Shown piece after piece: positions 1 to 10,174 of a stretch of 64,000 bases of DNA (position 1 is the first letter of the stretch; each line of letters opens with the position of its first letter). The position numbers and the translations under genes were made by a program. Source of the DNA: Anaeramoeba flamelloides (taxonomy: Eukaryota > Metamonada > Anaeramoebidae); NCBI GenBank assembly GCA_027625915.1, contig JANTQA010000051.1:2356501-2420500 (forward strand). The letters run 5' to 3'. A model generated the notes under the pieces. It was not told the DNA's origin. It saw nothing but the letters and a program-made list of their open reading frames with translations, and did not search any database.

Positions 1-1185
1 TAAAAGAATGATCTTTAAAATATTCTCCAATTTGGATCAAAAAATCATTTTATGTCATTTTTTAAATGAAAAATTCACAAAGAAATTTTGAGATACATGA
101 ACGTCCAATTTCTTGTTAATGATCATGAAAATGAAGAAGAAAAATAATCACAATTGTATAAATTTAAAAACTCACTGATTACAAACACTTTTCAATAAAG
201 AATTCGAACTTTAAATGATCCTATTGTCCTATGAGTTACATTGAATTATAAAATTGTCTCCAAAAACAATTAAGCTCTTCCCAACCTCCCGTGAAAATTT
301 ATAAGATATAGAAATTGGTTGTCTATTTTAAAATTGTTTTTTTTTGAAATAGAAAATTCAATCTCTACCATATAATAAAAATTTCAACTTCTCTGACCTT
401 AATTAGAGTTATTTTTTTGTGTGAAAACCAAGATAAAAATAAAATTTTATCAAGAAAAGAAATCAAAGAAACCATGGAAACTCGAAAGTATTTTTCGATC
501 ATTGATTTTAAATTGTAAAAAGCTGAGATTTAAACAATTTTGGAAATTGAAGAACTTCCATAATGAAAGTATTATATCAATTTGTTTGTCAGTTTCTAAA
601 AACAAAAAAAATGGAGTAATTATTTTTAATCTTGTATTATAACTTTTATGATTTATGATGAACGTTTATAACCCTTTTACGGATGTTTTACAAAAAAAAT
701 ATTTCAGAAAAGAAGATCAATTTCCTATGTCTTATAAATTTTTGATGCAGGGATGGAAGGGCTGGATTAATTATTACACAATTTGGGTGATTTAGACTTT
801 TTTTTTTTTTTTTTTGGGTTCTTTTTGTTTTTCCTTGAATTTAATCTCCTAGCCATAACTAAGAAGATATTGTCCCCTATAATTGTTTTTGGAACAACAA
901 GGTCCATGCCAGACACACACCACCCTTTTTTTTTTTTTTATTTTTTTGATATTTTTTTTTGTTTTTAATTTTTCTATCAAAACCCAATTTGTTTTATCAA
1001 GGCAAATTGGGTTGAGGTTGTTTGGGGAATGTTTAGAAAAATTTTTCCTGAAAGGTTCTTTTTGAAAATTAAATTTGTAAAAATTAGTCAGTTTTTTTTA
1101 TTTTTGAAAAAAATATTGTGTCATTTGAGCAAAAATGATCACTCAATAATTGGAAATGGGAATTTTAGTGGATTTAATACAACCC
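1..1185 (+). repeat. Repeat G copy 1, cut off by the window start
   Basis: This stretch matches, on the opposite strand, the block at about 46398-47606, so a dispersed repeat of at least 1.2 kb is present twice in opposite orientation. Inside it, about 275-330 and 718-765 are imperfect inverted copies of each other (both contain a TATAAGAYATAG-like core next to a CAACCT/AGGGATGG end), suggesting a roughly 490 bp unit within the larger repeat. On the minus strand at about 835-912 a short protein-like segment is conserved with copy 2. No intact gene is visible and the family is not recognised. The true left end lies outside the window. Confidence 0.75.
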
Positions 1186-1242
1186 CAAACTAATACCATA
1201 CCATTAATCAAAAATATCTTTGTTTTTAAAATAACAAAGAAC

Positions 1243-1947
1243 TAAACTCTGTTTCAGTCAAAGGGGCCCAACATTTTTTTTTCAAATATCAATTATTTTA
1301 TACAATTGAGCTTTGAAGAACAAATAAGAAATAAACAGAATAATAAACATCAAAGAATTGTTGATACATGTCTGAAAGAAAACTAATTAATCAATAAATT
1401 TTCTTAAAAATTGAAAAACTCAAATTCTTAGGAACTATTGAGAAAAACAACGATGTTCGTTTTGAACTTCTACTGGTATTTGAATAATAAATAGGAAACA
1501 TTTTTTCACTTCATTTTCCATGCTTTTCTTTTAGAAATCAAGCCCCCAAACGAAGTTTTTTGGTATTTGTGGTCTCTATTTGAAAAAGGAAATGAAAATG
1601 AAGTGAAAATTTTTCACATTTATTAAACAAATATCAAGATCAAAGATCGAATTGAATTGCAATAGAAATCAATATGATCTCTCAAAAATCTTTACATGGT
1701 TTCAATAACCTTAGAATAACAAGTTTTTACCAAGTGACTATTGATCTTGCAATAAAAATCTTTGCAAATGAATGACGTTTTAAAAAAAAATCGAAAAAAA
1801 AAAAACAAAAATGTGTAGAAATGTGAAAAAATGATTTTAGTTTTAAAAATTTCCAAAATAAAATTTTTCTTCTAATATCTATACAAAACCTTTAAACACG
1901 TGTATTATACCATTACAACTGGGTCCCTTTGACTGAAAAATAGTTTA
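1243..1947 (+). mobile_element. Repeat A copy 1, non-autonomous DNA transposon (MITE-like)
   Basis: The 705 bp unit is bounded by terminal inverted repeats of about 27 bp: the left end reads TAAACTCTGTTTCAGTCAAA and continues GGGGCCC, and the right end is its imperfect reverse complement (GGGTCCCTTTGACTG then TAGTTTA). TA at both outer edges fits a Tc1/mariner-type target site. The interior is AT-rich without a reading frame and has a second inverted pair around TTCACTTCATTTTCC and its complement. Further copies lie at 6802-7511 (inverted) and 38224-38756 (shorter). Confidence 0.85.
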
Positions 1948-2651
1948 TTTCATTTAGTACATTGCCAAATACTCAAAAGAAGACAAAAAAATAAATATAG
2001 TTCATTAATTTCAATAAATATATTTGAAAAATTAATTTAAAAAAGAAAAAAAGTAAAGGTAAATAAATTAAAAAATTTTTTTACCTTTTATTTTTAAAAT
2101 ACAAATATTATTTATTGTTTATCATTTATTATTATTGAGTTTATCATTTTTTTTTGTTCTTATTAATTGTTTCAATTTTTTATTTTTTTTTTTTTAGTTA
2201 ATATTTTTTATTTGATTTTTTAGTTTTTTTTTTGTGTGTATGGGGGGGGGTAAATAATTGTTGGAACCCCACTGAAAATCTATTTAATAAACATTTTAGA
2301 ATAAACCCAAATTGTTTTTATTCAATTATTTATTAATTTATATAAATTATTAGTAGATTTTTAGTAATAATTTAATAAAATTAAATAATTTGCTCATGGA
2401 TATTTTCTATATTTAATTACCACTTTGACACAAGCATACCTTTAAAAAAGAACAAAAAAATCAACAAAACTACAGATTCTACTAATAAAATTTATTTTTT
2501 TTTGTGAATTAAAGATTTTAATTAATCTAAACTAATATGAAAATTTTTCATTTGTAATAAATAAGAATTATTTTTTAGAAAGTTATCATTGGATATATCA
2601 TGGATTAAAACCATACAAATGATAAATTTTTTAAAATTTCCAATATTTGTT
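1948..2651. other. AT-rich spacer without a gene
   Basis: I see no coding frame with protein-like composition here. The stretch consists of A/T homopolymer runs, with one G8 run near 2243. Confidence 0.6.
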
Positions 2652-2850
2652 TACAGCCAGTTTCAATTTTAGACACAAAATTTCAACGAAATTTAAGGCA
2701 CAAAAAAACCTCTAATAAAGGCACATTTTTTGTAATTTTTTTTTTTACAATTTATTCTACTAGAATCTGAATTTTGTGCCTTAATTTGAGATTTTTTTTG
2801 TGCCTTAAATTTCGTTGAAAGTTTGTGCGTTATAAGTTGAACTGGCTGTA
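2652..2850. mobile_element. Repeat M copy 1, palindromic foldback MITE
   Basis: This 199 bp near-palindrome starts TACAGCCAGTTTCA and ends with the reverse complement TGAACTGGCTGTA. The arms, about 75-80 bp each, carry iterated TTAAGGCACAA-like words; the loop is A/T-rich. The terminal TA fits a TA target-site duplication. This is one of the more diverged of six copies in the window. Confidence 0.85.
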
Positions 2851-3829
2851 TTTGAAGATTCTTTGTTTTTCCAATATATATCATTTTAAAAGGAACAAAA
2901 AATAACTAATATGAGTTATAAATTGTAAAGTGCTTCTCTTCGTACTATTTTTTAAAAAACCAAGAAATGAAAAGGGGGTAAATATTTTTTTCCATTAATA
3001 TTTGTATACTTGCTTTATTTATAAAAATTAATCGTTTTAGATAGTTAAACATACCCTAAAAACTAATGCAACTTGATAAAAAATTTTTTTTAAAATAATA
3101 TATAAATTGACATAAAAAATTACAAAATTTATTATCTTTATCAAGTAATAAAAAATAAGATTTGTTTAGAACTATTTTTTAATAAAAAACAGGAAATTGT
3201 TTAAAAAACACTTTTGAAAGAGTTTTATAATCACAGATGAAATTATCCTCCAAGACTTTCTTATAGAAAAATGGTAAATTTTTCACAATTCTCAACAATT
3301 TACATAATTTTTCACAATCTTGATCCATACCAAAATTTGATTTTTATCTTTTATCATTTCCCTTTCAAATCATTAAACACAAAATAAATTCTTTTATCTA
3401 TTCTACGTATATTTTACATTTAATTTTACAAAACCTGAAGTGTTTCAAATTTTAAATTTGTACTTCAAAATTCCTTAAAGTCATTTTCTAAAAAATTTTC
3501 CACCCAAAGATCTATTTGAAAAAATTTTTTTTTTTAGTTGAATGAAATTAACTGAAATATTAGTAATTTTTTTATCCAATTTCTTTGATATTAAAATTCA
3601 TTTTGAAAAGTGAAAGTTAAATAACTCGAATACTCTGCGATCTCCAATGTGGAGTTGTAGTGCTTAAACTTTTAAATTCAAAAAAAAACTATTTTCAAAG
3701 TAGAATTCTATAACTCTTTCAAAAAGAATACTTGTAGTGGAGTGTGGTTTTCGTTTCTCTCTTAAAAAATATTAACACCTGAAATCATAAGATACCAAAG
3801 AATATCATTTTTACTAGTTTTGTTCTCTG
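2851..3829. other. AT-rich upstream region of the BTB gene
   Basis: No gene or repeat is recognised here. Any promoter for the BTB gene at 3830 should lie here, but I see no specific motif I can defend. Confidence 0.5.
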
Positions 3830-6544
3830 ATGGAAGCAACTTGTTTTCCAACAGGACATGATTCTCGGTTTTCCCGTTTTCAAACAACACCATTTTTACC
3901 CGACATTACGTTTATTGTCGGACAAACAAAAAAAGAATTCCGATGTCATAAGTTGCTGTTATCCTTTTCGTCACCATTCTGGCACAAAATCTTTCAATTC
4001 CAAGAGAACTCTAAAAAAAAATTAAAAAAAAAAAAGCGCAACCAACAATCAATTGGTGGGTTGATTCGGATCTGTGAAAAATCCAATTTAATTAAAGAGA
4101 TTGTTCTGGAAGAAATCTATGAGAAGTCCTTTCAGCATTATTTAGATTTCTTGTATAAACGCAATGTATGTCTAGCCCGTGAAACTGTTGTAGATTTGCT
4201 TTTCTTGGCAAAGAATTTCCAAACAAAAAAACTTGAGGAATGCTGCTCCAAATACATTTTGTCCACAATGTGCTGTGTGAACATTTTTTATTATTTGGAG
4301 CGATCCATCATTTTAAATTTGAAGGAAATCTCTCTTTCATCACAGGCATTTTTAAAAAAGAATATTAACAGTATTTTAAACAACTGTGGATGCCTCGACC
4401 TCTTATCAGAATGGTTTTTACTGGGGCTGATCAAACAAGGGTTTACTTTGAATTGCGATCAAATTGCTTTATATCGGAGGATCGTGGAAAGGGGCAAGTT
4501 TCTAACTCTCCAATTGCAACAGCCCGTTACTGCATTAAACGTGCGTAATAAGATTGGCAACATTGTGAAGCAAATCACATGGAAGCCTTTCAGCATGGAT
4601 CATTTAAAAGAGATCAGTTCTTGGCATGCCTTTGATCCAAATTTTTTTCAAATCAAAAAAGAAAATAGAGTGTTCTCTATTGTGGAAACGCTCCATGAAA
4701 TCGATTCCCTGAGGAGAAAATTAAAAAAAAAGCAAAAGAAAAGAAGAAAACAAAAACAAAAACAAAAAAAGAAAAAAAAATTCGAAAAGAAAAACCGGGC
4801 AAAATCAAAGAAGAAGAGATTAGTGTCCCAAGAAAATTCGACAGAGGATTCAATATCAGAAAGAGATTCGGCTTCTGATATTCAATCAGAAACTAACTCT
4901 GATGATGATGATGATGATGATGAAGATGATGAAATAAGTACTGAAAATGATCTTAATTCATCTTCTGAATTGCCATTAAAATTTAATAAATCCAATAATG
5001 GATCAGAATTTGAAGACGAAGATGATTCTGATAAAGACGATGACGAAGATGACGAGGGTGATGAAGATGATGATGATGATCTTGATTCTGATGATGATGA
5101 TAAAGACGATGATGATGATTCCGATCTTGATTCTGATGATGACGACGATTCTGATGTTGATGTGTTTAAAATGAAAACTGAAGGAGAAGATTCTGGTGAT
5201 GAAAAAACAAAAACAATAAGCCTACCACAGCAACAAGAAGCATTTGATCCACAGCAGTTACAACGAAAGCTATTGCAACAACTTCCAGAATCGAACCTAC
5301 AAGAAAAATCAAAATTGCACACAAAAACACAACAGAATTTACAACAACCACAAAAGGAGTCATCACAACAAACGTTACAACTACAATCAAATTCGGAGTC
5401 AAAAGAAACAAACGACAAACAGAAAACACCTTTCCCAATATTAAAGCAGATTTCTAATACAACAGTTCAAAAAAAAATGAAGCCAAACGAAAAAAAAAGA
5501 AATCAAATTGTAAATAAAGAAAAGGAAAAGGAAAGAAAAGGGATAAAAGAAAAAGAAGAAGAAGAAGAAGAAGAAGAAGAAGAAGAAGAAGAAGAAGAAA
5601 AAGAAAAAGAAAAAGAAAAAGAAAAAGAAAAAGAAAAAGAAAAAGAAAAAGTAAAAGAAAAAGAAAAATCTCAAAAAGAAGAAAATAAAGAAATTTCAAA
5701 AAATATGGACAAAAAAGTAAATGAATCCTCGCCTAAAAAAGGGGCGAAAACAGAAAGACTTTTTGCATTAAAAACACGTTTACCTCAAAAAGAAACTTTA
5801 AATTCATATAAAGTGGCCCTTTTAACTACTGAAAATAAAATATCCAACCTTGAAGATATTATTTTTTCAATAAAAGCCCAGGGTATTAAAAATGTCAAAT
5901 GTTATAATCTCGTCGAAGCCATGCCAAATAGAGAAATTATTCGGTGTTATGATGCAATTTTCCTTTATTCGGTATACCGGAACCCAATTCCTCGCATTAC
6001 AGAATTAAGCGATATTCTTGTGGATTATATTAAAGATGGGGGCGGTGTTGTAGTTTGTACATGTTTTACAATGGTCAATGATCATCATCAGAAAAAAATT
6101 AAAGAAAATCTTTCGCCTCTGAATGGTAACATAATTAAGGGCAAGTTTCTGCCACTTGCACTCGGGATGCACCTAACATCCACAAAAAACAGCGATAAGT
6201 GCATTTTGGGAAACATATTGGATCCAAATTCGCCGTTAGCTAAGCATGTCAAATCGTTCGATGGTGGAAACCAATCGCATAGAACCCAAACACAATTTTC
6301 CCCCTGTACAGAATCAGAGATCCAAAAAGGTGGAAAATCACAATTGATCGCAAAATATTCAGATGGCATCCCAATTATCGCTTGGAAGCGATTACAAAAA
6401 GATTATGGAATTGTCGTGTGCTTGAATTTATATCCTCTTTCTGGTCATATACGCCACCATGGTAATGGAAATTTTTGGCAAGTTTCGACAAGTGGAAGAG
6501 CAATTATTTCAAATGCAGTGGAGTTTGCTCTGAAAAAAATATAA
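3830..6544 (+). CDS. BTB/POZ-BACK protein with acidic/Lys-Glu linker and amidotransferase-like C-terminal domain
   Basis: An intronless 904-residue protein of unknown role. Residues about 22-150 form a BTB/POZ domain (LPDITFIVG, FRCHKLLLSFSSPFW, then a FLYKRNVCL segment), followed by a BACK-like helical stretch to about 220. BTB domains mediate dimerisation and often recruit Cullin-3 ligases; whether this one does is not shown. Residues about 295-345 are Lys/Arg-rich, 357-443 are mostly Asp/Glu/Ser, 464-525 Gln-rich and 564-617 Glu and Lys-Glu repeats encoded by GAA microsatellites. Residues about 655-904 form an alpha/beta domain (YKVALLTTE, YDAIFLYS, VDYIKDGGGVVV, IPIIAWK) that looks like a class I glutamine-amidotransferase/ThuA fold, without an obvious catalytic Cys-His-Glu triad. 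It is single-exon, unlike most neighbours, and flanked by inverted A repeats. BTB call strong, C-terminal call tentative. Confidence 0.85.
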   Translation: MEATCFPTGHDSRFSRFQTTPFLPDITFIVGQTKKEFRCHKLLLSFSSPFWHKIFQFQENSKKKLKKKKRNQQSIGGLIRICEKSNLIKEIVLEEIYEKSFQHYLDFLYKRNVCLARETVVDLLFLAKNFQTKKLEECCSKYILSTMCCVNIFYYLERSIILNLKEISLSSQAFLKKNINSILNNCGCLDLLSEWFLLGLIKQGFTLNCDQIALYRRIVERGKFLTLQLQQPVTALNVRNKIGNIVKQITWKPFSMDHLKEISSWHAFDPNFFQIKKENRVFSIVETLHEIDSLRRKLKKKQKKRRKQKQKQKKKKKFEKKNRAKSKKKRLVSQENSTEDSISERDSASDIQSETNSDDDDDDDEDDEISTENDLNSSSELPLKFNKSNNGSEFEDEDDSDKDDDEDDEGDEDDDDDLDSDDDDKDDDDDSDLDSDDDDDSDVDVFKMKTEGEDSGDEKTKTISLPQQQEAFDPQQLQRKLLQQLPESNLQEKSKLHTKTQQNLQQPQKESSQQTLQLQSNSESKETNDKQKTPFPILKQISNTTVQKKMKPNEKKRNQIVNKEKEKERKGIKEKEEEEEEEEEEEEEEEKEKEKEKEKEKEKEKEKVKEKEKSQKEENKEISKNMDKKVNESSPKKGAKTERLFALKTRLPQKETLNSYKVALLTTENKISNLEDIIFSIKAQGIKNVKCYNLVEAMPNREIIRCYDAIFLYSVYRNPIPRITELSDILVDYIKDGGGVVVCTCFTMVNDHHQKKIKENLSPLNGNIIKGKFLPLALGMHLTSTKNSDKCILGNILDPNSPLAKHVKSFDGGNQSHRTQTQFSPCTESEIQKGGKSQLIAKYSDGIPIIAWKRLQKDYGIVVCLNLYPLSGHIRHHGNGNFWQVSTSGRAIISNAVEFALKKI
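5549..5676 (+). repeat. Coding GAA/AAAGAA microsatellite
   Basis: GAA triplets run from about 5549, followed by AAAGAA hexamers to about 5676, within the BTB gene. They encode a Glu run followed by Lys-Glu dipeptides, and the tract is likely length-variable. Confidence 0.9.
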
Positions 6545-6801
6545 ATTTTTTTTACATATTTCGAAGTAGATTAGTTAATTTTTTAGTTTTTTTTGTTACA
6601 ATATATATATATATATTTTTGTTTTATTTTTTTTTATATTGATTTTTTTTTTTTTTTTATTTAATCTTTATAGAAATTATCTTAAAATTTAAAAATAATT
6701 TTCAAAAATAAAATCAATGTATTAACAAGCAATTTTCAAATATCTATTATTTCTCTCCTATTTCTTTTGAATCTGGTATCCATCCATCCATATTTAGTAT
6801 A

Positions 6802-7511
6802 TAAACTATTTTCCAGTCAAAGGGGCCCAGTTGTAATGGGTGAAATACTTGTGTTTAAAGTGTTTGCCTAGATATTAGAAGAAAAATTTTATTTCGTATA
6901 TTTCAAAATTCAAATCATTTTTTCATTACTTTTGCACATTTTTTTTTTTTTTCTTCGATTTTTTTTTAAAAACGTCATTCAGTTGCAAAAAAATTTTTTT
7001 CATCGCAAGATCAATAGTCACTTAGTAAAAATGTGTTATTCTAAGGTTATTGAAACCATGGAAATGATTGTTGAGAAATCATATTAATTTCTATTGCAAT
7101 TCTATTTGATCTTTGATCTTGATATTTGTTTAATAAATGTGAAAATTTTTCACTTCATTTTCATTTCCTTTTTCAAATAGAGACCACAAATACCAACACA
7201 CTTCGTTTGGGGACTTGATTTCTAAAAGAAAAGCATGGAAAATGAAGTGAAAAAATGTTTCCTATTTATTATTCAAATGCCATTAGAATTTCAAAACGAA
7301 CATTGTTGTTTTTCTCAATAGGGACATAAGAATTTGATTTTTTCAATTTTTAAGAAAATTTATTGATTAATTAGTTTTCTTTCAGACATATATCAATAAT
7401 TATTTAACGTGTATTATTCTATTTATTTCTTATTTGTTCTTCAAAGGTCAATTGTATAAAATAATTAATATTTGAAAAAATGTATGGTACCTTTGACTGA
7501 AACAGAGTTTA
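6802..7511 (-). mobile_element. Repeat A copy 2, inverted relative to copy 1
   Basis: The 710 bp unit is the near-complete reverse complement of 1243-1947. It begins TAAACTATTTTCCAGTCAAA then GGGGCCC and ends with the complement GACTGAAACAGAGTTTA. The two copies flank the BTB gene symmetrically. It has no coding capacity. Confidence 0.85.
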
Positions 7512-7518
7512 TTGATAT

Positions 7519-8108
7519 ATAAGCTATTTCCAATAAAGTGGGGCAAATTTATTTTAAAATATATTTATGTAACCCATTCTTCAAAATAGGATTTAAATAT
7601 CCAAAATCATTAACCACCATTTATAGATTCTTGATAATAATTCAATTTGTTTCTTAGTATTGTTTTGCAGAAATAAAATATATTAAAATTTATGATCTCG
7701 ATTTTATCTGATATTTTTTTATGGTGAAAATTGGTGTTTATTATTTTCTTTTTGATCGAAAAAAAATATTTTCATAACTTGTATAATCTCAACAAAATTT
7801 ACAATATAATTAAAAACATATAACTGCGTTTTCGTGTTTAAAAAATCATTTGTTCCCATTCCATATTTCCGGTTTTTTATTGAAATTGGTCGTACATTGT
7901 TTTAGCCAAAAAAAGATCTATTTTTTTTTTCATTTTTTGGGAATATTTCAACTAACATGCTTTGAATTAAATATATAAGTGGTTGATTCAATCGGTATAA
8001 ATATTAAACTTAATTTGGTATTATTGATTAATGATTACCATCACTAAAAAAGATTATTTTTTATGAAATGTAAAAAAAAATGCCCCACTTTTTTGGAAAT
8101 ACCTTATA
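7519..8108 (+). mobile_element. Repeat C copy 1, TIR-bounded MITE
   Basis: The 590 bp unit has terminal inverted repeats: left TATAAGCTATTTCCAATAAA then GTGGGGCA, right TGCCCCACTTTTTTGGAAAT then ACCTTATA. A second copy in opposite orientation lies at 40468-41062. It sits seven bases after repeat A copy 2 and abuts an (AT)n tract. No reading frame. Confidence 0.82.
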
Positions 8109-8492
8109 TATATATATATATATATAATGAAAAAATTCAGATCTATGTGTTCATAATAATGATGTGGGCAGAACAAAAAAGTAATTACAATATTATGTAA
8201 ATTTCACAAACAATTATTAATCGATCAAATTATAAGATACTAGCAACTAATGTTATTTGAAATATTATATTTAAAAGAATTCAGCTTTAATTAAATATCT
8301 ATCAACCATCTAAAAAAATCACAGATCTAACAAAATAAATTATTATGTAATTGAGAAAACTTATATGAAAAAAGAAAAGATAAAATAAATGTTAAAAATA
8401 GTTGTTAAAGTAAAAAATAATTCAAAATTAATGGAGGCAATGTAATTATTCTTTAAATTATTTTCAGATCTCCAAAATTGTAGAATTTGGTC

Positions 8493-8571
<79 letters not shown>

Positions 8572-9192
8572 ACTGTTTATGGGTTAGTTTGTATGAAAAA
8601 AAAACAATCCTAATAAAAAAAGAAAGTTTCTTAATAATAAAATTAAAAAAAAACTTAAAATAAACAAAATATCTAAAATATAATGTAAATAAAGTTTATT
8701 TTACAAAGAATGAAAAATAAAAAATATAGAAAAAATCAATTTGAAATTTGAAATTTGAAATTTTGGTATAATATACTTTTAAAATAATTCAAGTTTAGAC
8801 GAAAAATCACTATGAATATTTTAATTATTTTTTAAAATTATTAAATTTATATTCTTTTTTTTTTTTTTTTGAAATTAGCATAATTTTTAAAAATCCCTAG
8901 TTAAAAAATTTAATTTTCGGTCAAAAGATTCTTTGGCTTAGACACATTCCAAATTATAAAAAAAAGATAATCATAGAAAATAAAATTAAAAAATAATTTC
9001 TGTTAAATTTTGAAAGTAAAAATAGATGTAACAATTTTTGTTAATTATATTTAATCACTAATTTTATTGTTAAAAAAAAATTAAAAAATATTTTTACCTG
9101 ATCTTTTTTTTTATAAGTTTTTTCTTCTCCATGCTTTCAAACTGTTTTTTTTTTTTTTTTTTAATTTGAGCCGGTCCCAATAATATTTACTG

Positions 9193-9233
<41 letters not shown>

Positions 9234-10174
9234 TATTGCTTTTTTTACTGTCTTTTCTGTTTTTAAGGTAAAACGTTTCAATTGAATTTGTAGCTCAAAA
9301 ATTTTTCAATTTAATGTACAAACTTTGGATACTAGTAAAATAACATGTGTTAAAAAAATCCAAAAATTTGAATTAATTTGGGTGTTTTAGGTTTCTTAAA
9401 TTTGGTTTAAAGTGTGTACTTAGTGTGTAATTGGTAGTAATAATTTTTTACTTGTTTTTTATATCTTAACACCATTTCAAAAATTGTGACTTATCTTAGA
9501 TAATAAATTGAAAAAAAAAATTATCTTTAAGTATTCAAGAACAATTAATAATTAAATGTGGTTTGTAATTCACTTTTAAGTCATTCTGAATTTATAAAAA
9601 CCCAATATTTTAAAAATTAATAAAAAATAAAACCAAAAACAAAAAAAAAGTGAGAAACAATTTTTTAATGAGCATTACTGATTTTTTTTTACTGAACTTT
9701 CACTGCAAAAAAGTTAACAACAAGAATTTTTATGAATAATAAAATTGATTTTAAAAGACATTACCATAGTCTCGATTTTCTTAGTTATTATTTGTCTTTT
9801 CAAAGATATTTTTTTTTTCCTGTTGATCTTTGTCAAAAAAAAAAAAGAAAAAGTATAAAAAAAAAAAAATAAAGAAAATGAAAAACAAAAGAAAAAAAAA
9901 TTTGAATTGTATTTTTTTTTTAAAATTGTATTTTTATACCCTTTAGAACATTTTATAATTATAAATAAATAAAATCAAAAAGTAACCCAGATTATTTAAA
10001 AAATAAAATAGAATATAAAAAATAAATAAATATAATAATAGGATAAATAAATTAGAAATAAATAAAATCAATAAAAAAAAAAGCTTAATAAATTTAGATC
10101 ATAGAGATAAAAATCGATCATAATATTTTTTTTCAAAATTTCTAATCATTTGTGTTTCTTATTTAATAAGTTAT
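8109..10174. other. Microsatellite-rich spacer
   Basis: There is no gene here. It holds (AT)n at about 8106-8127, a long (TG)n at 8502-8567 interrupted once by TATG, and (AT)n at about 9197-9229. The rest is A/T homopolymer-rich and lies beyond the 3' end of the copine gene. Confidence 0.7.
8502..8567. repeat. (TG)n microsatellite
   Basis: About 33 TG dinucleotides with a single interruption near 8529. It is notable in a genome where most simple repeats are pure A/T. Confidence 0.95.

Noticed and set aside
421-642. 73-residue open frame
   Set aside because: It lies inside repeat G, its composition follows AT-rich background and the frame is not conserved in copy 2.
4882-5699. Minus-strand frames rich in Ser, Phe or Leu
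   Set aside because: They are antisense shadows of the Asp/Glu- and Lys-Glu-coding repeats of the BTB gene.
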